DNA of 52,316 bases, from positions 1 through 52,316 of the IMG/VR virus record IMGVR_UViG_3300031918_000035; one strand, 5' to 3'. The notes beneath the pieces were generated by a model. The model made no database searches. It was not told where the DNA came from and was given only the letters and a program-made list of their open reading frames with translations. The translations under genes were made by a program, and so were the position numbers. Within the stretch, counting starts at the first letter, position 1. Each line of letters starts with the position of its first letter. Below, one piece after another: positions 1 through 9,969 of this stretch. Source of the DNA: a virus.

Positions 1-138
1 GATTTAATCGACGAGATGGAATCGACCTGCGAAGTTTATAAATCAAAAGTTAAAATGGCTATGGAAGCCAAAGGCTTCAAACTTCACTATACCGGATCCG
101 AATTCATCTGGCTGTTAAAAGAAAGATATAATCAGTAA
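1..138 (+). CDS. C-terminal fragment of a protein upstream of the tape measure gene
   Basis: The frame is already open at base 1 and stops at TAA 136-138, leaving 45 residues that are charged and probably helical (ending LLKERYNQ). It lies directly before the tape measure gene on the same strand, with a terminator between them. In siphophages this slot usually holds the tail assembly chaperone. Only the C-terminus is visible, so no family can be assigned, and the programmed frameshift typical of such chaperones cannot be looked for. Confidence 0.6.
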   Translation, partial: DLIDEMESTCEVYKSKVKMAMEAKGFKLHYTGSEFIWLLKERYNQ

Positions 139-152
139 TTCAATCCTTCAGT
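133..152 (+). repeat. 20-bp leader repeat, copy 1
   Basis: CAGTAATTCAATCCTTCAGT overlaps the stop codon of the partial gene. An exact copy lies just before the gene at 4091, and looser copies lie just before the tape measure start. It may be a duplicated translation leader; the function is unknown. Confidence 0.7.
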
Positions 153-159
153 AATTTAA

Positions 160-184
160 GAAGCGGCAGAAAGCCGCTTTTTTC
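160..184 (+). terminator. Rho-independent terminator
   Basis: The stem AAGCGGC / GCCGCTT with loop AGAAA is followed by a T run. It lies after the partial first gene and before the tape measure gene. Confidence 0.8.
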
Positions 185-225
185 TTGTCCTTTCCATCCG
201 TGTTAGCCTGCATTAGATTTGAATT

Positions 226-261
226 CAGTAAGTAAATCCTTCAGTAATTCAATTCTTCACC
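226..261 (+). repeat. Degenerate leader repeats before the tape measure gene
   Basis: Two overlapping variants of the 20-bp leader repeat (226-245 and 242-261) end at the tape measure start codon. They differ from the copies at 133 and 4070 at a few positions. Confidence 0.6.
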
Positions 262-3200
262 ATGGCACAATCATACGACCGACGAATAAACCTGTACATC
301 AACATTGATGGCAAAGATGTGAAAAACGATGTGGCCAGCATCAAGGCTGAAATGAACAAAATTGTCAACGCACAAGCCCGCATGACAATTGGCTCGAAAG
401 AATACCAGGCACAAGCTGAAAAAATAAAACATCTTAAAGGCATACTCGACCAGCACCGTCAGGATATCACCAGCATCGACAAATCATGGTCGCTGGGCAA
501 AATGGGCGATTCGTTTAACCGCTATTTCTCTTTGATTACGGCGGGTATGGCTTCATTGGTAGGTTTGGCATTGTCTGTTCGCCAGGTTGTTCAGTCATTT
601 AACGACTTCGAAGAACGCCTCGATAACCTATCGGCTTTAACGGGTTTATCAGGCGAAGATCTCGATTGGTTAGGACAGAAAGCAAAAGATCTCTCCACTG
701 CAACGCTCGAAAGTGGAATCCGGGTAACCTATGGAGCGCAGCAAATTGTCGATGCCTTTACCAAAACCGGATCGGCCCGGCCCGAGCTGCTAAAAAATAA
801 AGAAGCATTGGTCGCAGTAACCACCGAAGCCATCATTTTAGCCAGCGCTGCAAAAATAGAGCTTCAGCCAGCCATCGAAGGGTTGACCATGGTAATGAAC
901 CAGTACAACGTTTCGGCCACTGAAGCCCGTCGCATTATCAATACACTGGGAGCTGGATCCAAAGAAGGTGCCGGAGAAATTCCTTACCTTACCGTTGGTT
1001 TTGAGAAAGTAGGTACCGTTGCTTCTCAGGCCGGATTATCCATCGAAACACTTGTTGCTGCTCTCGAAACCCTTGCGCCTCGAATGACTCAGCCCGAAAT
1101 TGCAGGGCGCGGATTAAAAGGCGTATTGCTTGCGCTTCAGGCCGGAGCCGACGATACCAACCCTAAGATTGTTGGTTTTTCGAATGCGATAGAAAATCTG
1201 GCGAAAAAGAACCTGACGGTGACCGAATCAATGGCATTATTTGGTTCCGAAAATATTACCTGCGCCAATACTCTAACGGCCAACGTCAAGGAATTGAAAT
1301 ACTATGAGCAAGCAGTAACCGACACCAATGTAGCCATCGAACAGGCCGCTATTAATACCGACAACAACAATTCGAAACTGGCCCAGGCAAAAAACAGGCT
1401 GAACCTGATGAGCATCGAACTGGGTGAAAAGCTTGCACCGGCGCTTACCATTAGCACCAGTGGCTTATCTTATTTTATTAAGGCAATGAGTATCATGGCC
1501 AATTTTGTAAGTCAGAATAAAGTTTTGCTTGTAACATTACTTGTATCTTTAATTGCTTATGGATCGGCTATAAGAATAGCCACAATAATGGAAGCGGGTT
1601 TAAACCGGGAAAAGGGAATAGGACTGGTTATTACAAAGTTGAGTATTTTCTGGAACAGAGCAGCCAGTAGCGCAATGCTGTTGTATCAGGCTGCGGTTGC
1701 ATTACTAACAGGTAATATTACCAGAGCGACACGTGCAATGCAGCTATTTTGGGCATTCTCTGCATTAAATCCTGTGGGTTTGATTACTGCAGCAGTTGTA
1801 GGATTAGGAGCGGCATTGTATTTTCTTTCCGGAAGGCTCACCGCAGCACAAAAAGCGCAAAAAATGCTCAACGACATGAACGTGGAAGCCCAGAAAAATA
1901 TCGTTGAAGAAAAAATTAAGCTTGAAACATTAATGGATTTGGCCCGCGACGAAAAGCTTTCGAAAATGGATCGGCTGAAAGCCATTATGCAACTCAATGC
2001 CATTTCGCCCAAATATCTCGGAGGCTTAACCCTCGAAAATATTAATACCAAAGCTGCAACCGAATCAACAAAAGCTTATACCGAATCACTTTTACATAAT
2101 GCCCGTGCTCAGGCAGCCAAAGAAAAAATAATAGAGATAGATAAACAACTGCTCGATTTGCAAGCTGGAAATATAGAAAATATATCATTTTTAGATAAAG
2201 CAAGAGTTAGATTGGCAGAAGGGTTTAAGCATGACTATAGTGCAGAAAAGGCTAATACACTAATAGCTGCCAAGGCAATTGAAGATTTAACTAAACAAAA
2301 AGAAAAGTTGGTTGGCATCGCTAAAGAGCAGGCTGTGGCCGATTTATTAACCGGTGGAGGTGGTGGCGATCCTATCAATACCGATTTAATCAGAGCCAAA
2401 GAACTGGAGCTTGAACTGGCAAATAAAATGCCGCGTTCAACTGAAGCCGAAATAGTGGCAAGGAATAAAGCCATCGAAACTATTCAAAAAGAAATCGACC
2501 GGCTCAATGCCCTGGGAACCGTAAAAGAAGGTGCTGCAGGCGAAGAGCAAGCTAAACGTGACGAGAAAGCCATTAAAAAGAAAATGGACTTTGAAGAAGC
2601 CGCGCATAACGACGAGATGAGCCGCATTAACCGCGAACATCTCGATGGTAAAACTACCGACGATCAGTACAAAGCCGATTTGCTTGATGAAGACCTAAAG
2701 TTTCTGGCTAAAAAGTTGACTATTTATAAGGTTGGAAGCAAGGAATATAAAGCCGCTTACAACGAATCACTGCAGAAACAGGTCGATGCGCAGAAAGTAG
2801 TTCAGGATTTACTCCTAAAAGCTCAAAAAGGACTGGCCGATGCCGGTATCGAAAATCTTAAGGATGGAATTAACAAAGAAAAAGCTCTTCAGGAGCAACG
2901 CTTTAAAGAAGAAATTGACGCCCTGAAAAAACAGTTGCTAGAGAAGGCCGTTCTGTCCGATCAGGAGATTGCCCTTAACGATACCATCAACCAAACTATT
3001 GAACAGAAAAAAATAACGCACCTAAAAGCAATGGCCGATCTGGATAAGGCCGGTGCTTTGCAAAAACAGATGGATGCTGCAATTATCGATCAGGCTAAAG
3101 CAGCAACAGACGAGGAAAAATATGCAGCCGAACGCGAGCTGGCACAGGCGCAATACGATCAGGACATTCAGGACGCCAACGGTAATGCCGCAAAAATAGC

Positions 3201-3963
3201 CCAGGCCGAACGTGGTCTTTCTGATCGACTGATACAGATTAAGCTCGACGAACTGGATAGGCGGCAACAAATAGGCGATGCTGTTTTTGGCGCTGCAAAT
3301 ACTTTATTTGGTGCATTGGTCGATTTGGCCGGGAAAGAAACCGCATTGGGCAAAGCGTTATTCCTGTTTCAACAGACCGCCGCCATCGGACAAATCATTT
3401 TTAATACCGGTATCGCTAATGCAAAAGCCCTTGCCGCATCGCCTTTAACGTTTGGCCAACCATGGGTGACAATTAATACAATAACCGGAGCGGCCAGTAT
3501 TGCTGCTGTGGTCGCTCAATCAATTGCCGGTTTTTCTGGTGGTGGTTACACCGGATCTGGAAACAAAAATGAAGTGGCCGGTCAGGTACATAAAGACGAA
3601 TATGTAGTACCGTCGAAAGTTTTAAATTCTCCGCTCGGAGCCGCATTGGTAGCTAACCTCGAAGACATGCGAACCAATCCGGTAATGGTTACCCAGGCAG
3701 CAGTTCAGGCCAGCCGTAGCAACCGGAACTCAGGTTGCGATGCGTCAGCGGCTATGGTGGTCAATCCATCGCCAAATACTCCGATCGATTCTGGAGCCGC
3801 TTCCCACGATTCCGAGCTAACTAACGCCATAAACAACATGTCGCGGGCAGTGGCTATCCTGGTTAAAAATGGCGTTCAGTTTCCGATCGTGCCATTTAAA
3901 AAGCAATTGGACGAAATCTCCGACCTGATCGATCAGACCGGCATGGGAGGATTTAAAAAATAG
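262..3963 (+). CDS. Phage tail tape measure protein
   Basis: A 1233-residue protein that should set tail length and pass through the tail tube at DNA ejection. Residues about 100-350 resemble the TP901-type tape measure core (the ALTGLSGEDL region, then helical repeats). Two hydrophobic stretches lie near residues 420-440 and 495-525. Residues about 540-1050 are long, charged, coiled-coil-like helices. The C-terminal part has a Gly-rich FSGGGYTG segment followed by HKDEYVVP, a common ending in this family. The start at 262 is the first ATG after the leader repeats. The length implies a long non-contractile tail. It heads the tail module, with tip and fibre genes downstream. Confidence 0.95.
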   Translation: MAQSYDRRINLYINIDGKDVKNDVASIKAEMNKIVNAQARMTIGSKEYQAQAEKIKHLKGILDQHRQDITSIDKSWSLGKMGDSFNRYFSLITAGMASLVGLALSVRQVVQSFNDFEERLDNLSALTGLSGEDLDWLGQKAKDLSTATLESGIRVTYGAQQIVDAFTKTGSARPELLKNKEALVAVTTEAIILASAAKIELQPAIEGLTMVMNQYNVSATEARRIINTLGAGSKEGAGEIPYLTVGFEKVGTVASQAGLSIETLVAALETLAPRMTQPEIAGRGLKGVLLALQAGADDTNPKIVGFSNAIENLAKKNLTVTESMALFGSENITCANTLTANVKELKYYEQAVTDTNVAIEQAAINTDNNNSKLAQAKNRLNLMSIELGEKLAPALTISTSGLSYFIKAMSIMANFVSQNKVLLVTLLVSLIAYGSAIRIATIMEAGLNREKGIGLVITKLSIFWNRAASSAMLLYQAAVALLTGNITRATRAMQLFWAFSALNPVGLITAAVVGLGAALYFLSGRLTAAQKAQKMLNDMNVEAQKNIVEEKIKLETLMDLARDEKLSKMDRLKAIMQLNAISPKYLGGLTLENINTKAATESTKAYTESLLHNARAQAAKEKIIEIDKQLLDLQAGNIENISFLDKARVRLAEGFKHDYSAEKANTLIAAKAIEDLTKQKEKLVGIAKEQAVADLLTGGGGGDPINTDLIRAKELELELANKMPRSTEAEIVARNKAIETIQKEIDRLNALGTVKEGAAGEEQAKRDEKAIKKKMDFEEAAHNDEMSRINREHLDGKTTDDQYKADLLDEDLKFLAKKLTIYKVGSKEYKAAYNESLQKQVDAQKVVQDLLLKAQKGLADAGIENLKDGINKEKALQEQRFKEEIDALKKQLLEKAVLSDQEIALNDTINQTIEQKKITHLKAMADLDKAGALQKQMDAAIIDQAKAATDEEKYAAERELAQAQYDQDIQDANGNAAKIAQAERGLSDRLIQIKLDELDRRQQIGDAVFGAANTLFGALVDLAGKETALGKALFLFQQTAAIGQIIFNTGIANAKALAASPLTFGQPWVTINTITGAASIAAVVAQSIAGFSGGGYTGSGNKNEVAGQVHKDEYVVPSKVLNSPLGAALVANLEDMRTNPVMVTQAAVQASRSNRNSGCDASAAMVVNPSPNTPIDSGAASHDSELTNAINNMSRAVAILVKNGVQFPIVPFKKQLDEISDLIDQTGMGGFKK

Positions 3964-3973
3964 AAGTACCCTA

Positions 3974-4009
3974 GTCCGAGCGCGACCATAAGTCGCCACC
4001 GGAGTTTTC
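3974..4009 (+). terminator. Terminator-like hairpin after the tape measure gene
   Basis: An imperfect hairpin pairs TCCG with CGGA and GCGAC with GTCGC, followed by TTTT. It resembles in sequence the stronger terminator at 12786-12828, including the AAGTCGC and CCGGAGTT parts, so the two look like copies. Confidence 0.55.
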
Positions 4010-4069
4010 TTCCATCTTCCGCACTATTTCTGTCCTTTCTCCCGGCTGCGGTCTCCTTTATCTTCGGTT

Positions 4070-4089
4070 CAGTAATTCAATCCTTCAGT
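4070..4089 (+). repeat. 20-bp leader repeat, exact second copy
   Basis: CAGTAATTCAATCCTTCAGT is identical to 133-152 and ends one base before the ATG at 4091. Its position directly at a start codon suggests a translation leader. Confidence 0.75.
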
Positions 4090-4090
4090 C

Positions 4091-5302
4091 ATGATAGATT
4101 TTAGCATATACGGTGGTATCGTTCAGCTTTCGGGCAACAAAGTCGAAATTGAAGTATCCAACGACGACATCAAAGGCGAATCGCCCCGCGCGATGCTTAA
4201 AGCAACCAGTACCGATGGCGCAGTTCCCGGTGGCCCGTTCGAAGATGCAAGAGAATGGCGACCATTAACCCCAACTGTTGAAGGATCCGGGAAAGCCATC
4301 TTCGACTTTCAGGAATACCTCGACGCTCCAACCGATTATAATTTCACCTTTCCTTATGGCGCCACTTATGCCGTGAAACATCCGCTTCGTGCGTTCGATA
4401 TCGATATCCTTGCAGGCGCGAGTTATATCGACAACGATGTTGAAAGCGCAACTTACGGCCAGAAAATTACAGCATGGCAGGAAGCTGCCGAAGCAGTCTC
4501 TATCCGGATACTGAAGGGAGGAATGAGCCAGTACCGTCAGGCACAATACAACGAAGACGCCACCGATTTTTATCACGATTGGATCCTTGCAAACAAATAC
4601 CTGACACACCGGCCAAACAACCAGAAAGTATCGTACAATCAGCCGATAAGGTTGTGGTACTTGCTACCTGGCGAAACGCAGGTAACACGTGCGCTCTATA
4701 TTTTTTACACTTGTGCAGACGGGTCTAACGGCGCTACAATGCGCATGGTTACATTAGATCCAGACGGGCTTTACGAATTCATACTCGACCCTGCATTGTG
4801 GGAACTGCCAGCAAATACAGTACAGTTCGGTTTCTTGCAGATGGAAAACCTGACAATTATTGGCGAAACGCGGGTTTTCATTATCGATCCGCAATTCTAC
4901 TCCGAGAATAACACCTTTCTGTTTTTTGCCAACTCGCTGGCCGGCATCGACGATGTGTGGTTTACCGGAGCAGTTAAGTTACTGGTCAACTCCGAAGCCG
5001 AAACCGGAATTCAGCAGCTCGACCGCAATGCCACTACCCGCGACCGCTCAGTAATAGAAACAAACTCAACCGGATCGCGAAAATGGTCCATATTTCCGGG
5101 CAATCGGTTAAGTGTGGCCGAAATTGAAGACTTGCAGGATTTCATTTATTCGCGGTTTCGTTGGTTGGTTTGGAACGGAAAGATCGTGCCGGTAAACCTT
5201 GAGCGTGGCGAATTTGAACTGACAAATACCATACGCGACCTGGTCATTAACGACGAACTGGAGTTCGTATTTGTAGAAGCCCACTCAAATAATCACTATT
5301 AA
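4091..5302 (+). CDS. Distal tail-like protein
   Basis: A 403-residue protein with no signal peptide or membrane segment, rich in beta-forming residues. It directly follows the tape measure gene, the usual place of the distal tail protein that links tube and tip. The C-terminal 80 residues (KWSIFPGNRLSVAEIEDLQD, then a Trp- and Arg-rich stretch) look like a compact domain. The start is fixed by the leader repeat ending at 4089. The stop is one base before the next gene's ATG, so the two are probably co-translated. The role is inferred from position; I do not recognise a named family. Confidence 0.6.
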   Translation: MIDFSIYGGIVQLSGNKVEIEVSNDDIKGESPRAMLKATSTDGAVPGGPFEDAREWRPLTPTVEGSGKAIFDFQEYLDAPTDYNFTFPYGATYAVKHPLRAFDIDILAGASYIDNDVESATYGQKITAWQEAAEAVSIRILKGGMSQYRQAQYNEDATDFYHDWILANKYLTHRPNNQKVSYNQPIRLWYLLPGETQVTRALYIFYTCADGSNGATMRMVTLDPDGLYEFILDPALWELPANTVQFGFLQMENLTIIGETRVFIIDPQFYSENNTFLFFANSLAGIDDVWFTGAVKLLVNSEAETGIQQLDRNATTRDRSVIETNSTGSRKWSIFPGNRLSVAEIEDLQDFIYSRFRWLVWNGKIVPVNLERGEFELTNTIRDLVINDELEFVFVEAHSNNHY

Positions 5303-5303
5303 A

Positions 5304-6002
5304 ATGAGCGTCATCGATAAGCTTCTAAAGAGCATTCGCGGGGTAGGCAAAGGCAACCCGATTACCTATATGCAGCTTTCCGCTATCATCAGGGCGCTGT
5401 GGAGCGAAACACATGACAACAATGTGATTGAAAATATTGCACAGGTTGCGCATGGTTTTACAGTTGGACAAACGGTAAGGCAAAATGGAGAAGGCGCATG
5501 GGAATTAGCGCAAGCTGATGCTTTTGGCGTAATGGCAATCGTTTGCAGGGTTGTGACAGCAGATATTTTTTGGATTAGAACCGGTGGATTGCTCCCAGGC
5601 GAATACACTATCGCCGCTAAGTATTTTCAGTCAATAGTAACTTCTGGCGCATTAATGATGCAAACCGATCCCGAAGTATGGGAAGCGGGGCAATACTGGC
5701 AATTTATCGGAACCGGATCGGATAAAGGTTTACTGATCGAAATTGCAGAACCAACCATTATAAGTGAAATTGCCATCGGAGAAGTGAAAGAAGTTGATCT
5801 AATTGGGGTTGTAGATGGCGAAAACAAAAATTATTCAACACCAGTTGCTTATCAACCTGGAAGTATATCAGTTTTTTTAAACGGACAAAAATTAAACAAG
5901 GACGATTATACAGAGACAAGCGATACAACGGTAACGCTTGTAGACGCTCCTAAAAATACAATGTTTACAGATGTAGTTTCGGCAATTATAACACTTAAAT
6001 AG
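5304..6002 (+). CDS. Putative tail or baseplate protein
   Basis: 232 residues with a helical N-terminus (about 1-50), then a beta-rich body. The C-terminal part (VFLNGQKLNKDDYTETSDTT then DVVSAIITLK) matches a small repeat-like module also seen at the end of the next protein (LFLNGQLQDANAGVDYTISY). This module is typical of phage tail proteins that mount fibres. The gene begins two bases after the preceding one. Structural role inferred from context and from the shared C-terminal module. Confidence 0.6.
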   Translation: MSVIDKLLKSIRGVGKGNPITYMQLSAIIRALWSETHDNNVIENIAQVAHGFTVGQTVRQNGEGAWELAQADAFGVMAIVCRVVTADIFWIRTGGLLPGEYTIAAKYFQSIVTSGALMMQTDPEVWEAGQYWQFIGTGSDKGLLIEIAEPTIISEIAIGEVKEVDLIGVVDGENKNYSTPVAYQPGSISVFLNGQKLNKDDYTETSDTTVTLVDAPKNTMFTDVVSAIITLK

Positions 6003-6009
6003 TAAAGTC

Positions 6010-6978
6010 ATGACACCATTTAGAAGTAGTACGCAATTAAAGATTGATGAAAATCTGAATTATAACGGGAAAAAGGGAGTTAGTTTGGCTGATGGGGTTG
6101 ATGCTCAGGACGCGGTAACGGTTAACCAGTTGAACAATGCTGTTATGTCAGGATCAACATCAATACATGCACCTGTTGCCGACTTAGCGGCTTCAAAGGC
6201 TGTTGTTGCAGCCGCAAGAGCAGATAGGATGCTGATGCTCATAGAAACAATTGGCTTATATGCATTCGATGCTCAAAGTACGATAGCCAGTAACGATGAC
6301 TCGGTAATAAGACCTACTGATATCGCTTCAGATGCTTCAGCCGGAAGGTGGATTCGACTTTCAAGTAATATTACTGATATTGTGGCAATCTTAAATAATG
6401 CTGCAGCTATCACAGTTATTGCCGATGCCGATAAAATGAACGTACTGGTATCGGGGGTGATCAAAAATGTCACATGGGCTTATATAAAATCAATCCTTAA
6501 AACTTATTTCGACGACCTGTACAACAAGTATGTTCACCCAAATCATTCTGGAGATGTTACTTCGGTTGCTGACGGAGCGCAAACAATTGCAGCCAATGCA
6601 GTCACAAACGCAAAGGCAGCACAGATGGCTACTAAAACATATAAAGGTCGTACAAGTGCCGGAACAGGAAATGCAGAAGATGTTTCGGTTGCTACGTTAA
6701 AAACTGATTTAGGGATGCGTACAAGATACTACAGGCAATCTCTTACTGGTGCTATAACCGGGTCAAATACAGTATTTACAATCATCGCAAATATAGTTTC
6801 AGGCTCAGAAGAACTATTTTTGAACGGTCAACTTCAGGATGCCAATGCCGGGGTCGATTATACGATCAGCTACGGAGCTACTACTACAGTAACGTTTGCA
6901 ACTGCCCCTAAATCAGTGGTTGTCGATGGCGTTACTTATACCGACAAAATATTAATGAGTTATGACGTTTTAAACTAA
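6010..6978 (+). CDS. Tail fibre-like protein
   Basis: 322 residues. The N-terminus (NGKKGVSLADGVDAQDAVTV then NQLN) resembles the repeat units of Bacteroidetes phage fibres. Residues about 55-120 resemble a domain often found at fibre or stalk starts. The C-terminal 60 residues repeat the LFLNGQ-D-DYTISYG module of the upstream protein. Rich in Ala, Thr and Val, no membrane segment. Likely part of the host-recognition apparatus. Confidence 0.6.
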   Translation: MTPFRSSTQLKIDENLNYNGKKGVSLADGVDAQDAVTVNQLNNAVMSGSTSIHAPVADLAASKAVVAAARADRMLMLIETIGLYAFDAQSTIASNDDSVIRPTDIASDASAGRWIRLSSNITDIVAILNNAAAITVIADADKMNVLVSGVIKNVTWAYIKSILKTYFDDLYNKYVHPNHSGDVTSVADGAQTIAANAVTNAKAAQMATKTYKGRTSAGTGNAEDVSVATLKTDLGMRTRYYRQSLTGAITGSNTVFTIIANIVSGSEELFLNGQLQDANAGVDYTISYGATTTVTFATAPKSVVVDGVTYTDKILMSYDVLN

Positions 6979-6982
6979 TCAC

Positions 6983-8371
6983 ATGAAAACAAATATTAAG
7001 ATTTTAGTTGTTGTAGTAATTTTTCTGTTAATGGGTGCAACTGGAACGCTTATCAGGTACGATCAACTTGTTCCGATAAAGGCTATTCAAATTCTAAATA
7101 CACCAGCCGGCACGATAAGTTCAACCAACGTTCAGGCAGCGATTGATGAGTTAAACAGTGAAAAAGAAAGTTCTTTGGGTAATCCTTCAGTAACTGGATA
7201 TGTTCTTTCATCAACAACAGGAGGATCCAGATCGTGGATTGCTCCGTCAGGTGGAGCAGATGGGAATAATTATCCTACATCATTAGGGTTTTCGGGTGGA
7301 ACATTATCATTAGGTAGAAGCGGATTATCTGATTTGACAACTTCGTTGGATGGAAGATACTTGACTTCTTATAATGAAACTGACCCAAACATATCTACAT
7401 GGGCGAGAGCATCAGTTAAACCGAGTTATTCTTATTCTGAAATAGGAAGCCCGCCCACTGCATTGAGTTCGTTCACAAACGATTTAGGAAATTACGGAAG
7501 TTTTGTAACTGGAACTCCGTGGACGTCTATGGGATATTTAACATCTCAAACATCCCATGCAGATGTTGTTGTTGATGGTGATTTCACATCTCAAGGAATA
7601 ATTCTTCGAGGTGCGACATCAGGAACATATTCGATTTTAACAAATAATTCTTCAAATTGGGATGACGCTTACAGTAAGATGGGTAAAGTTAATATAGGTG
7701 GTTCGTATTTAGTTTTATCGTCTGGCGAATTCTTTGATAATACTTTTGGAACTGGAGTAATGATTAAAGATGCTAATCCGACTTCTGGAAGCACAAAACC
7801 AGTTCAGTCAGGAGGGGTTTATACAGCATTATCGGGGAAAGCTGCTTTAGCTGGTTCAGCATCTCAGGCTTTTAGTGCAAGTGAGTTTGATTTACCAAAT
7901 GGGTGGGTGGTGAATGACCATGATGGCATTTTTAGGTTTTATTATAGTGGCCAAGATAGGGCATATATTGACGGAAGCGGGAACATGGCACTTGACGGTT
8001 CTATAACTTCCATTGAGGGATATCGGGGGTCATCAGATATTCGGTTAAAGAAAAATATTAAGCCAATTGAAAGAAATGTTTCTGCGATAAACCTATGCCA
8101 ATTTGAAATGAAAAGCGATAGCACTAAACGGATACACTATGGTGCAATTGCTCAGGAGGTAGAAAAGATTGCCCCGGAATTGGTTTATGAAGATGGAAAT
8201 GGCATGAAATCAGTTGCATATATCGAACTTCTTGTTCTTAAGGTAGCTCAGCTAGAGAAAGAAGTTAAATCGAATAAGCAAATACCTGTTATTCCTTCAT
8301 GGATATGGGCGTGCCTGTTTTCGTTAATAACATTGAATGTTATATTGATAATAAATAATTTAAGGAAATGA
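6983..8371 (+). CDS. Fibre protein with C-terminal S74 chaperone domain
   Basis: 462 residues. An N-terminal hydrophobic segment (residues about 6-22, ILVVVVIFLLMG) looks like a signal or anchor. The middle is a Gly/Ser/Thr-rich fibre region. From Ser351 the sequence SDIRLKKNI then HYGAIAQEVEKIAPELV matches the intramolecular chaperone (peptidase S74) domain, which trimerises fibres and then cleaves itself off before the Asp. An unusual hydrophobic helix follows the S74 coiled coil (WIWACLFSLITLNVILIINN). Hydrophobic segments at both ends are odd for a virion fibre. The stop overlaps the next gene's ATG. Confidence 0.8.
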   Translation: MKTNIKILVVVVIFLLMGATGTLIRYDQLVPIKAIQILNTPAGTISSTNVQAAIDELNSEKESSLGNPSVTGYVLSSTTGGSRSWIAPSGGADGNNYPTSLGFSGGTLSLGRSGLSDLTTSLDGRYLTSYNETDPNISTWARASVKPSYSYSEIGSPPTALSSFTNDLGNYGSFVTGTPWTSMGYLTSQTSHADVVVDGDFTSQGIILRGATSGTYSILTNNSSNWDDAYSKMGKVNIGGSYLVLSSGEFFDNTFGTGVMIKDANPTSGSTKPVQSGGVYTALSGKAALAGSASQAFSASEFDLPNGWVVNDHDGIFRFYYSGQDRAYIDGSGNMALDGSITSIEGYRGSSDIRLKKNIKPIERNVSAINLCQFEMKSDSTKRIHYGAIAQEVEKIAPELVYEDGNGMKSVAYIELLVLKVAQLEKEVKSNKQIPVIPSWIWACLFSLITLNVILIINNLRK

Positions 8372-9969
8372 AAAGACTAATTTTATTAACCGTTTTATTG
8401 ACATTAACAATTTGGTCTTTCGGGCAGACAAACAGCTATGTGACCGAATATTATCTTGCCAATACATTCACTCCCAAATCGGGCATAACTCCCGGCTCAA
8501 ATAATACGCTTTGGATGGATTGCGATCAGATAACTGCACGATATAATGTCACTATTTCAGGGATCACAACAACGGGAAATCGGTTGCCATCACAAAACCA
8601 ATTATCGAATGCGGCAACTGCCCCTACTTATATAGCCGGAGGTCGTAATTATGTTATTGGTTGCGGGTCATCTGGTGCTATAACCGGATCAAATGCAATA
8701 ACTGTTGGTACGCTTTTTCTCAGTTATTCGGGTACTACATCAACCTCATATACGACCTATGCTATTGAGTCAATCAATAATAATTCGGACGGGGACGGCA
8801 ATAACTTTTTAACCCTTAAACTGAACGGAACGATCGTTACCGGTGCAACAAATGTTGCGATTACCGGATTAGCTACAGGCGCAAACTCCGGATTAACACT
8901 CGAATGGAATGATACATCAGGAGCATTGCGTAATGATATTGCGACTCAGAAGTTATCTATTACCTATCATATTGTCGATTCAAACGGATTATCAGGTGCA
9001 ACGCAAACGGATTATATCGGTTTGGTTGGATATTATCAGGCATGGGTTTCATTAACCAATGTTGCAACAACTCATGCTACAATTACCGCTACTGTTTATG
9101 GAACGAATATAACAGACTCCGGTATTTATTGGGGACAGATATCTGGAACGTTGCCAAATAAAGTTTCATCAGGATCAACCACTTCAGGCGCAGCAATAGC
9201 TACAAACATAACTGGCTTATGGAACTCAAGCTTATACTATTATAAACTTTATGTTGTTGTTGATGGTGGTGCGATTGAATATATTGATGGTACGCAAAGA
9301 TCATTTATTACACAAGTTCAGTCAGATCTATACACAACAGCGTCGTCGCCATCATGGGTAGCACAAACAGGAGTTACAAGCATAACTGTTGAAGCATGGG
9401 GCGGTGGTGGTTCTGGTGGTCCTGCAACGGGTACCTCTTCACGTGGTGGCGGTGGTTCTGGTGGTTCGTATTCTAAAAAAATAGTATCAGTAACGCCTGG
9501 CAATACTTATACTGTCTCGATCGGAGCAGGTGCAGTTGCAAACATCACAACAAAAGTAGATGGTGCAGCTACTAATTTTGGGTCTGGACTTGTGATTGCA
9601 AATGGAGGCATAGGGGGTGCATCGACTTCCGGAACTGCCGGAACTGGTGCAACCGGTGTTACAACCGGTTCAGTAGGAACTACAATTTACAAAGGTGGTA
9701 ATGGTGGAAATGGAACGGCTTCCGGATCGTCAGGTGGTGGTGGTTCCGGTGCTGGAAGTACTGGCGCGGGAAATAATGGATCTTCAGGAACTGCCGGTGC
9801 TGCAAAATCAGATAATGGAGGAGCAGGTGGAACAGGAGTAACTACTGCCAATACTTATAACAACGGAGGCTCTTATGGTGGTGGTGGTTCTGGTGGATTA
9901 TCCAACTCATCAACCGATCGCAAAGGTGGAAATGGTGGTGACGGGTATTTAAGAATAACATATCCATAA
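8368..9969 (+). CDS. Glycine-rich fibre or adhesin-like protein with signal peptide
   Basis: 533 residues starting with a clear Sec-type signal (MKRLILLTVLLTLTIWSFGQ). Residues 20-315 form a Thr/Ser/Asn-rich, beta-forming region. From about 330 the protein is a glycine-rich domain with many GGGGSGG runs and a C-terminal GGNGGDGYLRITYP, the form found in phage tip adhesins and in some secreted proteins. It overlaps the preceding fibre gene by 4 bases (ATGA). A signal peptide on a tail protein is unusual and also occurs on its neighbour. Confidence 0.65.
   Translation: MKRLILLTVLLTLTIWSFGQTNSYVTEYYLANTFTPKSGITPGSNNTLWMDCDQITARYNVTISGITTTGNRLPSQNQLSNAATAPTYIAGGRNYVIGCGSSGAITGSNAITVGTLFLSYSGTTSTSYTTYAIESINNNSDGDGNNFLTLKLNGTIVTGATNVAITGLATGANSGLTLEWNDTSGALRNDIATQKLSITYHIVDSNGLSGATQTDYIGLVGYYQAWVSLTNVATTHATITATVYGTNITDSGIYWGQISGTLPNKVSSGSTTSGAAIATNITGLWNSSLYYYKLYVVVDGGAIEYIDGTQRSFITQVQSDLYTTASSPSWVAQTGVTSITVEAWGGGGSGGPATGTSSRGGGGSGGSYSKKIVSVTPGNTYTVSIGAGAVANITTKVDGAATNFGSGLVIANGGIGGASTSGTAGTGATGVTTGSVGTTIYKGGNGGNGTASGSSGGGGSGAGSTGAGNNGSSGTAGAAKSDNGGAGGTGVTTANTYNNGGSYGGGGSGGLSNSSTDRKGGNGGDGYLRITYP

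Noticed and set aside
4474-4728. Small frames inside the distal tail gene
   Set aside because: Overlapping, short, Arg- and Cys-rich by frame effect, with no start signals.
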